DNA from: Iris pallida
Taxonomy: Eukaryota > Streptophyta > Magnoliopsida > Asparagales > Iridaceae
Reading direction: 5' to 3'
Length of the DNA: 64,000 nucleotides
Assembly: GCA_029216955.1 (NCBI GenBank)
Contig: JANAVB010010791.1
Span: forward strand, 9,642,721-9,706,720
Shown: positions 45,024-56,090 of the stretch, piece after piece
Numbering within the stretch: the stretch's first letter is position 1
Layout: every line of letters starts with the position of its first letter
Position numbers and translations under genes: made by a program
Notes under the pieces: model-generated
What the model was told of the DNA's origin: nothing
The model's database searches: none
The model's input: only the letters and a program-made list of their open reading frames with translations

Positions 45024-48000
45024 TATTTTTTGTGGTAGCTCATGCAGGTCTAGTTTGCCGTTTCGGGTACATGACTGTACCGAACGGGCCTGCAGTATAG
45101 GATTAGAGTTTAGAATCTCATCCACCTACTTGACATCCTTTCTTGACTTCAAATTCAGAACTCCCGTTCGACCTCATTGATTTGCATCTTGTTTGACTCC
45201 TTCTACCGTAAATTCTTAGTTTCGTATTTAGTAAGATGACTACACTAGTATATGCCCATAGGTTAAAAATATGGCTAGATGGATTGCATTGACAATTAAT
45301 ATGCATTGAGATTTTATTCGAGTTATAAAGGCATTTATTTTCCTAGAAATATGATTTTAAGGATTAGTTAATTCCAAGTTGGGTAGTAGCATATTACCGC
45401 TTCCAAAAGATAGTTGGAATTTTATTTTGATATTACAAGTGGTATACACAAGAGGATAGCTAGATCGAGAAAACAAATTGATTTGTATTACGTTTTGAAT
45501 TTTTGGAGGTGTTTGAACATTTATGATTATCAAGTTGTAGCTATACATCTTTAGAGGGATATAAACTTGATTTGAGAAAGGATCTTAAATTTTTAAATGT
45601 TAAAGTAGGATTTACGATTGACCAAACTTTGAGGACGATGGAAAAAAATTACGTCATATGATCTATTGTTTATCAAGTTATTTAGATTTTGAGTTTAAAG
45701 CCTTGATTATGGACATTTATATTTTGGTGAAAAAAAATTACTTTTGAAGAGTAGTTGTGACTTATTGGAAGTTATATATACACATTTGAAGGATATATAA
45801 TTAAATTTGGGAGTTTTTTTTTATTGTTCCATTTTGTAGTATAAAATTTGGCTGATAAACTTATTAAATGTTGAGTTTAAGGTTCGAAAAAAAAAGTAAT
45901 TCGATTTGCGATATACAAGGATTGTTTCGAGATTGACCAGAGATTTAAAATTTTGATTAAAGTTAACAACCTATGATGATTGAAAATTTTGGTGGAGTAT
46001 CTTGGAAATTTTATTGAGAAACTTCGAGGAACCTGAAATTTAGATTAGATCATATATTGGTGAAGGACCAAGAAACAAGTAAGGTCACCCTAGTGAGATA
46101 GAAGTATTCCACATTAGATTGCCATACCACCTATGATTATGATATTGCATATACACAAGTATAGTTAGTCATCTACCAACCTGATGAACATATCTTTGAC
46201 TTACTCGACCTTCCCTCAAATCTAGATCTTTATTCGTGACCATCTAATTGTTTGAAACTTAGAAACGATTAGAATCATTCCCTTGACCATACCTCTATCT
46301 AGGAGACTATCTTCTCCCTAGAAACCGTGTCCCTAACTTATTTTTTACCTCGATCTACGAGATTCCATTAATTATCTTTATTTCGTGCTTTAACTGCATC
46401 CTTTTTGTGCATTAATCAGTACCTTAGGAAAACCCACTTTCTATCTTGATCATTTAGGCGTTCCCCATCATGACTTTGATATTTGGAGCACAACAATAGA
46501 TTTTTCCTTCCAACAAATTTTACATGCAAGAAGTAGACGACTCCACCTTCATGTAGGTATATCATGTCCCACTAAAATATGTTCCCTTGTACTCTATTTT
46601 TATGGTACTACTTTAGGGTCATAAAGACTAACCTATACCATGGTACCGATATACTTTTGAATATATATTTGGACTCAATCTCGACTCAAATATTCGGCCC
46701 GATTGCGATCTACTAAATCCGTTAAATGCTTAACCTTGTGTTTTATCTTGACTGCTTAACCCTTGTGATATTATTTTTGTATTATCTTGATTTACTTAGA
46801 CCCATGACACCTTTTACTCTTCATGCAATACTAGCAACACTTACTTTTCTCCCTTTCAATTAAATTGCTTACTCATATTTCACTATAATTTTTCTATTGT
46901 TTATGCAACCTTGTTCCTTGTATGATTCCCTTATGCGAAATGAAATTTGATCATGACAATCTCGGGTTAGTAGAGGTAGATTAGAGAACCCCACAGCAAG
47001 GATAAATAACACAGTTGGTTAAGATAATTACGAGACTACAAGGTGTAGAATGTACATAAATGAAAATGTGCGATAAATCCAAATAGATGAAGTGAGAAAT
47101 GTTATATTGTGTTGATAAAATAATCAAAGGTAAATAGACTTCTCAAATTTACAAAAAAAAAAATTCGAGGTAACAAAATGTTGAGGGAAGAAATTCTTAA
47201 AGTGTTGGTGGTTTAAGAACCAAATTTATATACTAAATTGATGGATGCAAATTCTCGATAAAGACAATGTTGACGTTGCCTTCGATAAATTATAGTGTTA
47301 TGAAGAGAATAGGCTTCAAGGATAACCAATGGTGAAGAAAGAAATTGCTTACATTTTTGACGAATCAAGGAATACGACCCTAAAATGATTATGAATATGA
47401 AGTAAGACGGGTTTCATTTTTACCATCATGAATTAAAAGATCAATGGATTCCAATTCCCGAAGAAGACACTAATAGGTAAAGAATTTTCATTGTGTTGTG
47501 AAGATATGATCAACAAATATTGAAGGTGATAGCTTATTTTGGGTACTTTAAGGATAAGTACGAATTTCCTACAAAGAATGTTGATTTAACATTTGATTAA
47601 ACATATTGAAGGATTATCTAGAACCTACTCTTGAAGAGATTGTGAACGACGAGATCTATTTTAAGGAAAATGAATATATATAGATATGTGAGAGAAGTAC
47701 ATTAGAGATTCATTTAATTCAAAATTTGTTGAACTTGTTGAAAATTTTTACGATGAAATATTGAATTAGATAATTGCATACATTTTGGAATTTAAAATTT
47801 GTGAGGAAAATGATTGAAGTAAATAAAGAAGAAAAGTAAGTTATGGAATATATTGCAATAGTGAATGACAAATTGAAAAGGGCGATTGAGATTTTAACAA
47901 TATTGAAAACATGCAAGGGAATGTTCAATCAAGAATAGTGGTCTAATGATCAAAATTTATATTGGAAGACTATTACCTATTTGGGGAGCTTGTACGTCCA

Positions 48001-48265
48001 TAGAACAAATGATAGTGAATGATGGATTATAGGCATCGAGGGGTTGTCATACGCATAATCATACTATAACCGATTCTTTCCTAGTCATCCAACTGATCTA
48101 TTATCATTGAAATGTCGCCCACCTCCTCGTAAAATATTTCGTTTGCATTCTCGTCCCAAGAAAATCTCGTACATCTATTCGAATATACTGCTTCTACCTC
48201 CTTCACCCTACCTACCCTAATTATCCCTAAATTTCGAGGACGAAATTCTTTTAAGTTGGGTAGGA
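45024..48265 (+). other. E3 internal region 2, noncoding
   Basis: A 3.2-kb internal region with PBS at its left and PPT AAGTTGGGTAGGA (48253-48265) at its right. No open frame above about 70 codons and no gag or pol similarity. From 45965 on it duplicates internal region 1. It is AT-rich throughout. It appears to be a spacer that retains only the signals needed for reverse transcription and packaging. Confidence 0.88.
45033..45050 (+). promoter_or_regulatory. E3 primer-binding site, variant of the tRNA-Ile type
   Basis: TGGTAGCTCATGCAGGTC starts nine bases after LTR2. It differs from the E1/E4 site at two positions, and E2 shares one of these changes (TGGTAGCCC). The same spacing as E1 supports the call. 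Confidence 0.75.
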
Positions 48266-51200
48266 TGTAAATCCCCTAAATTTTCTACTACGATTTTTTT
48301 TATTTTTTTATTTATTTTATACTTCGCATACGAGTTCGCATTGTGGTATTGTGTAGCGTACGAGATTTGCGTTTCGTATTGGCTCGACGAGTGCGAATAT
48401 GTGTCGAGGTACATATTTTAGAAAAACATTTTTATTATAAATTTTATTTTATATATGAAAGTACATGTTCAAACAAAGGTGATAAATATTTTTATTTGTA
48501 TAAAAAGGTTATTTTATTCGTCGTTTACAAATAAGTTGTGATTTGAAAATTTTGGTTGAATATTTTGCAAAAATTGAAATTTGTTTATACATATTTTTGT
48601 TATTTATAAAAGCTATTTTTTTGATTTAATATTTAGGAAATTTTCTTGATTTTCGAAATTAATTAATGTTATATTTTAATATTTATGAAAAAGGTATTTA
48701 AAATGTTGTTTTATTTAATATTTGAATTATTTTAATAATTTAAATTGGAAAAGATTTTATTGACTTTATTTAGAATATTTTAAATTAAGTATAGAATTTA
48801 TTTAGATTGGATTTGATTTGGATTAAATTATTTTAAATCAATTTGAATTAATAGATGATTTACCTAATTGGGATTTAAATCCTCTCAATCCCTATCCGAC
48901 TGGAAATTTCCACCTCCTATAAAAGGAGAGGTACTCCTCCATAATTCTCTACCACAACCACATTGTGCATCGTGTCTGTGACCATCCAGTCTCTTATTCC
49001 ATATTTTACAAATACAATATTCCTTCTCCGTGTCGACAACCCCGACACGATACATTACAAATCCCTAAACCTAACGTAGCCCTGTCGACACCAGCCTGCC
49101 GAGCCAACCCCGGCCATCTGCTACTCTGCCGTACCCACTGGACCACGTTCCCGCTCGCCTCTACTTCCAGCGACACCAATACAGCCTCTTCCCGACACAA
49201 CGCCAACATCCCCACTACTTGCTGCCAACACCTGTGCCTCCATCACCACGACCACCCCTTCCCTTCATCATTCTCGTCACCACCATCGGCATTATTTTTG
49301 CCACCGCCATCACGCACGCAGAGAGAAAACATAGTTCGGCCTCCCTGAGCCGGCGACCCCGTCCCCGTCGGTGACTAGATCCGACGCCACCCTGCCGGAT
49401 CCGTCCACCGCAAGCCAGCACGAGACCGTGTCGAGTCTCAACCACCGGATCTGCGTGGCCTGACCGCGTCAGCTCACCGCCGAGCCACCCTGGCGCCGCA
49501 GCACTGTTCCCGGACCTGACCCACCGTCCGTCGGTGTGCCGCCCAACCAGCAATAGAACTGCTTGGCCGTACGTGTCCTCCACCGTCTGCCACCCTCGGG
49601 CCTGTACCAGATCCACAGACCCTCATCGCAGTTGGCCACCGCCGCCACGCCGCCGCGGTCTCCTCCATCGCCGGCGTCTGCCCTCCGCCCTCAGGCTTCC
49701 CCGCGCCTCCAGCCACCTAACGCGCCCGAACCGTCGACCGCACAGCGCGTGACCGCCCCCCTTCTGCGCTTCGCCGCCGGCGACCACGCCGGATGCCGCC
49801 CAGGTGAAACCCATCGAAATCTTCTCTCCATCTCTCTCTCTCTCTCTCAGTGTAACGAATTGGGGGGGATTGAGTTGTTTGGCTTTTGGGAAATTAATAT
49901 TATTATTATTCTTAATAAATGGGGGAGATGAGCTGTAAAGTTTTGATAAAAAATTATTAGTATTATTCTTTTCATTATAATTATTATGATTAATATCAAC
50001 TATTATTCTTTATTATCTAAATATTATTATCTAATATTATTAGTATCAGTATTATTATTACTAATATTATCATCGTTATTGTAATTAGTTTATCATAGTT
50101 ATATTTAGGTTATCACTATTATTGTTATTAAAATGTTTAATTGAGGTTATCCTACTATTTTCTAAAAATTATAAATATTATGGCTAAAGCCTAGTTCTAT
50201 ATTTCAAAAATTGGTTTAAAAACCCTAAGGGTGTGATTTTATATTTCTATGATATTTTGAGTACGTTTTAGTCCTAAATCGTTTTTAGATATTATATTTC
50301 TAAAACATTGCTAAAAACTAGTCGTTACCGATTTATACAATATTTATACCGAAAGTATTTTGACTAATAAGATGAAATTTTCAAAATTATTATATATAAA
50401 TATTTCAAGTGTTTTCGTAAATGAATTTGTTACAAGCAAACATGTTTTTAAAGTAATATAAATATTTCCTAAGAATTTGTATATTCATCTACTCCCCAAT
50501 TTCTCCTAATTATCCTCATTTCTCATGACTAATCATGCTTGCCTAATTTCCTCGTGACTCTCGGACCATTATACATCGAACATGGCTACTGGACAGACAT
50601 GACTTGTCGGATTATCGCACCACACCAGGCGACACACCAGGCAAGATACCTTGCCATTATACTGCTTATATTCAGTTGCATTTTATTACATATCACTGTT
50701 CATTTATTTACAGTTCTTAATTTATTGTCTGCTCAGTGATATTAAATGTACTTTGTTATTATCCTTTGATTGCATATGGACTTAGAGTTAAGAGACCACG
50801 GTTGTAGTGTATTGCATATACCTTGACACAGTTGTACCACGAGGATGTGTGAGATGAGTAGCATGTAGAGGTTCTTGCGTGTGGGCTGATCCCCCATGTG
50901 CATGCGTTAGGACTAACTGCTAATCGAGGCATGTTAGGAGACTTAGCAATTAGTAGAGAAACATGGTCGTAGATGCGACATGATAGGTACATTGGGTGGG
51001 GAGGACATTTCTCGTATGGGCTTCGATTGCACTTTTCTTTGTAACCCGGAAGCTCCGCTGGAGATACGGATATGAGCCTCTCAGGTTGGCCACTGTCGTT
51101 TTTGAACGTCATGCGCTTAGGTCACTGGTGCCCAAGTGGGGACTATACCAGATCCCATTTACAGCCAGGGCTCATACGACGAAATGTTTGTTCTCATCTG

Positions 51201-51685
51201 CATGATCACTTTAGTATGGTTAGATTACCTTTTTGTAGTCTTGTCACTTTCTTTGATTGTGGCATATTTTATATTCAGTATTTATATGGAATGTTTATTG
51301 TATATTGTTACGTCCCTCTGAGGACCTGGTTATCTCGCCAAGTGTGTGCTCTTGTCTTTCGCCGGTTTTCTAGCCATGGCCATGATCGTCACTATTTCTT
51401 CGAGGATGATTTCACTTTGATCGTCTTCGCTTCGCTCGCCAAACTCTTTCTTTTATTGTATATTCCTTTTCATAGTTGGTAGTGGATTTGTCTTCGCCCA
51501 ACGATTGTATACATGACAAATTTAAAGTTGCTTTTATATCATTATTTATCTTTGTGGATGAGATTTAGTGCCTTGGTTACTGCATTTTACAGCTTATGTA
51601 TACATACGACGGTCCATATACTTCGTATGTATACAGTTGGCATGATTACGTTCTAGTCCTACGTATTTTGGGACTGGGCATTACA
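48266..51685 (+). repeat. E3 LTR3 (3,420 bp, uninterrupted)
   Basis: Starts TGTAAATCCCCTAAATT and ends GGGCATTACA, followed by TSD CACCT (51686-51690). TATA box TATAAAAGG at 48918-48926. It lacks about 40 bases present in LTR2 near 49335. It preserves the empty E4 target site at about 51040-51046. The GC-rich block (about 49020-49800) carries frames without known domains. Confidence 0.93.
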
Positions 51686-51690
51686 CACCT
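51686..51690. repeat. Target site duplication of E3, right copy (CACCT)
   Basis: Matches 26565-26569. Confidence 0.95.
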
Positions 51691-52265
51691 CTTCTCCTCT
51701 TGCTCCCAAAAGTTTGTAGAAGCACCACTTGAGGTAGATGGAGAGATCTATGGAAGAATATTTGGAAGAGAACCTTTATTTGGAGATGATTCCAAGAGAT
51801 TGCTCTTGTTTTCTTGGAAGAACACTTGGAGGAGAAGATGGAGAAATATTGAAGTGTGAATGGGTGAAAAGAGGGAGGGGGTGGCTGCCGTATAAGGAGG
51901 ATATTTGTCCCCTTGTATAATTACAAGTTTGCTCCTCTCCTTTTCTTTATGGAGGTTTAAATGCTATTAGGGTTTGGGGTTAGAAATGACCAAATAAATA
52001 TCATAATTAGGTATAACCACTCATGTGGAATTAGACCAAACTCCTAGACCTAAATGATGAGATTGGTGGGCCATGGCTAATTAATGTGTTAAGCACAACT
52101 TAAGTCGAAATTTCCTGGAATCCCGAAACAAGTCGAAATGTGATGAAATTCGAACCCGACTCCTATAATCATTAAATATTAACATTCATGAAATAAAAAA
52201 ATCCCAAAATATTTAAAAATAAAAAATTACCATTTTACCCCTATCTTAGAAAAGTGAGGGTGACA
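51691..52265 (-). repeat. E2 3' LTR, second part
   Basis: Resumes the LTR broken by E3 and ends GTGAGGGTGACA, the reverse of a TGTCACCCTCAC LTR start. A TATTTAAA-like promoter sequence lies near 51955-51965 on the minus strand. Total E2 LTR length is about 3.05 kb. Small frames at 51596-51920 overlap the E3 junction and are not genes. Confidence 0.88.
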
Positions 52266-52282
52266 AGTCTATCCACCTTAAA
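52266..52282 (-). promoter_or_regulatory. E2 polypurine tract
   Basis: On the minus strand AATTTTTTTAAGGTGGATAGACT abuts the LTR start; purine-rich part AAGGTGGATAGA. It is followed upstream by TTTCGAGGACAAA as in the other elements. Confidence 0.7.
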
Positions 52283-52356
52283 AAAATTTGTCCTCGAAAT
52301 TGAAAACAACAAACACAGGAGTCTCAAACAGAAAATAAAAGAAATTGACTTATACC

Positions 52357-52779
52357 TCAGGGCTCAAAAAGATAAGGAAAACGCTCCCGCATGTCGTCCG
52401 CCCTCTCCCAGGTAGACTCCCCTGGAGAGTGATGTCTCCATGCAACACGAACCAAGGGTATGACCTGGTTCCGGAGCACCTTCTTCCTGCGATCCAGAAT
52501 CTCTACTGGCTGTTCTGGATAGCTGAGAGTAGGTCCCAACTGTATCGTTGAATGGTCCAATATATGGCTAGGATCTGCTACGTACCGCCTCAGCTGAGAT
52601 ACATGGAACATGTTGTACACTCCCTCGAGCGTAGGCGGCAAGTTCAGTCGGTAGGCTACTGCACCGATCCTCTCTATGATGGTGAAAGGTTCGATGTAGC
52701 ACGGACTAAGCTTCCCACCTCCGCCAAAGCGAATCATGCCACATGTCGGGGATATCCTCAGAAACACCATGTCACCAGC
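52357..52779 (-). pseudogene. pol: E2 integrase C-terminus and chromodomain
   Basis: From GCTGGTGACATGG at 52779 down to the stop at 52357. It reads AGDMVFLRISPTCG, GKLSPCYIEPF, YNMFHVSQLRRYV, then the chromodomain-like KVLRNQVIPLVRVAW and TWERADDMRERFPYLF. It matches the E1 exon 19013-19435 residue for residue with scattered changes. It is not in frame with the integrase core without removal of the intervening 65 bases, and even then one extra G remains (see the putative intron). Confidence 0.9.
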
Positions 52780-52844
52780 CTAGACATAAGGCAAAACTCA
52801 GCACATAAACTAAACAAACAAACACGACAGGAAACTGAAACTAC
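52780..52844 (-). other. Putative intron between E2 integrase and chromodomain
   Basis: On the minus strand, after the codons for LEFE (GAG at 52846-52848) and one extra G, GTAGTTTC begins a T-rich stretch that ends TATGTCTAG. It lies at the same codon as in E1, but its sequence and length (65 against 104 bases) differ, as expected for intron against exon. Splicing at these sites would leave one extra G and shift the frame, so this copy may be damaged. Sixty-five bases is at the short limit for plant introns. Confidence 0.5.
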
Positions 52845-55137
52845 CCTCGAACTCTAACGGTCTCCGGTGACTATCGGCCCAATGTCGCTGCCTATCCTGA
52901 GCCACCCGAAGTCTGTCTCTAATCAACCTTACCTTCTTGGCCGCATCCACAACCATCTCCGGCCCAAGAAGCGCCCTCTCGTCGACATCGTCCCAAGACA
53001 AAGGAGTACGGCATCTCCGTCCATATAGAGCCTCGAATGGCGACATCTCTATACTAGCCTGGTAGCTGTTGTTGTAAGCAAACTCTACCAGGTGAAGATG
53101 GTCCTCCCAAGAACCCCCAAGATCTAACACACATGTGCGAAGCATATCCTCCAGCATCTGAATGGTCCTCTCTGACCGCCCGTCTGTTTAGGGGTGATAA
53201 GCGGTACTAAACTTGAGCTTGGTGCCCAAGCTAGTATACAAACTCCTTCAAAAGTGGAAAGTGAAACGACTATCCCGATCAGAGACTATGCTCACCGAAA
53301 CTCCGTGCAATCTCACGATCTGACGAACGTACAGCTCTGCCAGCCTCTCCGTTGACAAACCCACTTTGAAAGGCAAAAAGTGGGCCAATTTGGTCAATCT
53401 ATCAACGATAACCCAAACCGCATCTTTCCCTCCTGGCGATCATGGAAGTCCTAATACAAAGTCCATGGTGATGTGCTCCCACTTCCACTCGAGAATGGGT
53501 AGCGGCTGTAGTAATCTACCTGGTCTCTGTCTTTCGGCCTTCACCTGCTGACATACAAGGCAACGACATACAAACTGAGCTACCTCACGCTTCATGCCAT
53601 ACCACCACACGTGCTCTCTCAGGTCCTTATACATCTTGTTGGCTCCAGGATACATAGAATACTGAGAGCGATGCGCTTCCTGAAGAACCTCCTCTCAAAG
53701 CTCTCCATGCGGAACGCACAGCCTAGTACCGTGCCGCAACGACCCATCTTCGGCTAAAGATAAATCGTCGAGCAAACTCGTCCGCACCTACTCCCTGATG
53801 CTCCTCAGGGCAACATCATCATACTGCACTGACCTGACTCTATTCATCAGCTCAGATTGAATCTGCAAACCCCATATCTGGATCTCTACGCCCGAAATGA
53901 TGACCTCGATACCCAAACTATCCAGGTCGGCCAAAAGATGATGATCTGTCGTCAAGAACATAGCTACTGGATACCTACTCAAGGCATCTGCAACTACGTT
54001 GGCCTTCCCCGGATGGTACTACAGTGATATATCGAAGTCCTTCATCGGCTCTAACCACCGCCTCTGCCGCATGTTCAGCTCCTTCTGAGTTAACACGTAC
54101 TTTAAGCTCTCATGAACTGTGAAGATCTCAACTCGCTCTTCGTACAGGTAATGCTTCCATAACTTCAAAGCAAAAATAACCGCAGCTAACTCCAGATCAT
54201 GAGTAGGATAATTCCTCTCATGAGGACGTAACTGCCTAGATGCATAAGCAATCACCTTCCTGTGCTGCTGAAGAACACAACCCAAGCCCTTCCCTGAAGT
54301 ATCGCTGTAGGTCGAGAAACCACCTGACCCAGATGGCAAAGTCAAGATCGGAGCTGAGGTCAACCTCTTCTTCAGTTCATCGAATGCAGCCTGACACTCA
54401 TCAGTCCAGACGAACTCCACGTCCTTCCTGGTGAGTCTAGTCATCGACTCTGCAATCCGCAAGAAGTCCTGGACAAACTTTCGATAATAGCCAGCCAAAC
54501 CCAGAAAGCTCCGAACCTTGGCAACTGAACTGGGCGTAGACCAAGACTCAACTGCTGAAATCTTCTTCTGGTCCACTGAGATCCCGTGCTCGGTCACAAC
54601 ATGACCTAAAAACTCGACCTGGTCCAAGAAGAACTCGTACTTTGAAAGCTTTCCGTAGAGTTGCTCCCTCCTCAGAGTCTCTAACACAACTCTCAGATGC
54701 TCCTCGTGCTCTCCCTGTGACTTCGAATAGATCAAGATATCATCTATGAAGACCACCATGAACTTGTCAAGGTACTGATGGAATACCTTGTTCATCAAGT
54801 TTATGAACACCGCTGGAGCATTGGTCAACCCAAATGGCATCACTGTAAACTCGTACTGGCCATACCGAGTCTGAAATGCCGTCTTCAGAATGTCATCCCG
54901 CTTCACCTTCAGGTGGTGATACCCGGACCTCAAGTCTATCTTCAAAAATACCTTCGCCCCACTCAGCTGATCGAACAAATCGTCGATCCTCGGAAAAGGT
55001 TATCTATTCTTGATAGTGAGGTTGTTGAGCGCCCGGTAGTCAATACACATGTGGGCCGTACCGTCCTTTTTCGGCACAAACAGGACTGGCGCTCCCCACG
55101 ACGAAGAACTAGATCTGATAAACCCCTTGCCCTGCAG
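52845..55137 (-). pseudogene. pol: E2 RT, RNase H and integrase core, with stops
   Basis: Reads from [16 protein letters not shown] next to the CACTA element to LEFE. RT keeps KIDLRSGYH (motif A Asp) and FIDDILIYS (catalytic pair), unlike E1. RNase H has YSDTSGKG and HDLELAAV. The integrase has the CLVCQQ zinc-binding end, TMDF, SDRDSRF and GQSERTIQ, so the D, D, E triad is present. In-frame stops occur at about 55008, 54018, 53788, 53695, 53440, and twice between 53160 and 53260. Several correspond to CAG, CGA or TGG in E1 turned into TAG or TGA. It is closely related to E1 pol. Confidence 0.93.
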
Positions 55138-55140
55138 CTC
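55138..55140. repeat. Target site duplication of the CACTA element, left copy (CTC)
   Basis: CTC precedes CACTACC and CTC follows the right end at 60893-60895. A 3-bp duplication is diagnostic of CACTA (En/Spm) transposons. Removal would rejoin QVDE with LQGKGFIR of E2 pol. Confidence 0.92.
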
Positions 55141-55640
55141 CACTACCAGAATAAGTTGTTTTAGCGACGCCTAAAGACGTCGCTAAAATGACAAATTTAG
55201 TCGCTAAAAATATTTAGCGACGAAATTACCGACGTTTTGGGCTGGTCGCGGAAATGTAAGTCGCTGATCTTCAAAACGTCGCCAAACGTCGCAAGTGCCG
55301 ACGTTGGCCAACGTATATACGTCGGTATATTACCGACGTCTACCGTCGTGTCGTCGGTGGATTAGCGACGTATTACTTCGTGTCGCTACACGTCGGTAAT
55401 TTACCGACGGATTACCGTCGAATCGTCGGTGGTTTAGTGACATGTTCAAAGTCGCTAAACGTCGATAAATCTTGGGAATTCCTGGGATGATTACCGACGT
55501 GCACCGACGTTTACCGACGTTCTCCGACATATAATGACGTCGCTAAAACGTCGGTACCCTGGATAATATCGCATATTTATCGACGTTTAGCGACGTCATT
55601 ATATGTCGGAGAACGTCGATAAACGTCGCTAAATCTGCAA
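55141..55640. repeat. CACTA left TIR and subterminal repeat region, with a 33-bp hairpin
   Basis: The 16-base TIR is followed by about 25 CGACG/CGTCG cores in 500 bases, mostly within TAGCGACG, TACCGACG or GTCGCTAAA contexts. Such repeats are the binding sites for TNPA in En/Spm elements. Positions 55515-55547 and 55586-55618 are perfect 33-base inverted repeats separated by 38 bases. Confidence 0.85.
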
Positions 55641-56090
55641 AAAAATAAAATAAAATAAAATACAGAATGTCCATTTCTCCCTGCAGTTTAAAAAGATAAC
55701 AATTTCTCACTGTAGAATAGGATCCAAACAATCACAGAATATCCATTTCTCGCTGTACACAGGTTTCAGTCCCTATAACCACGTCTACAACAATCACACA
55801 ATGTCCAGTTCTCAGAATGTCCATTTCTCACTGTACACAAATTTCAGTCCCTATAACCAAGTTTACAACAATCACACAACAACTAACCAAATAACCAAAT
55901 ATCCAAATAACCAAGTATCCAAATAACCAATTCTACACCAAATAACAAAGTCTACAACCAAATAACCAAAGTCTACACATAACCAACAAATAGAATAGGA
56001 TCCAAACATCCAAATCTATACAACCAAAAAATATCCAAATCACAAATAAAGAATGAAACAAACACAAAAAAACAGTCCTAACTAGGACTA
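55641..56090. other. CACTA 3' untranslated region with short repeats
   Basis: AT-rich sequence after the TNPA stop. It contains repeated phrases such as AATGTCCATTTCTC and runs of AACCAAATAACCAA. No gene is seen; the minus-strand frames here lack any domain. Confidence 0.6.

Larger units (their letters stand above)
26570..51685 (+). mobile_element. E3: coding-free compound LTR retrotransposon, LTR-int-LTR-int-LTR
   Basis: Order: truncated LTR1 (26570-27786), internal 1 (27787-30085), LTR2 (30086-32902 plus 44379-45023, split by E4), internal 2 (45024-48265), LTR3 (48266-51685). CACCT flanks the whole unit, so the three LTRs descend from one insertion. Neither internal region has a protein-coding frame, as in LARD-type non-autonomous elements. 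A PBS of the tRNA-Ile type and the tail TTTCGAGGACGAAATTC before the PPT tie it to the gypsy/Tekay elements around it. Without E4 it is about 13.6 kb. Confidence 0.92.

Noticed and set aside
45024..48265. A host gene or captured gene in E3 internal region 2
   Set aside because: No open frame above about 70 codons, no exon-like pattern, and the region is duplicated with the element.
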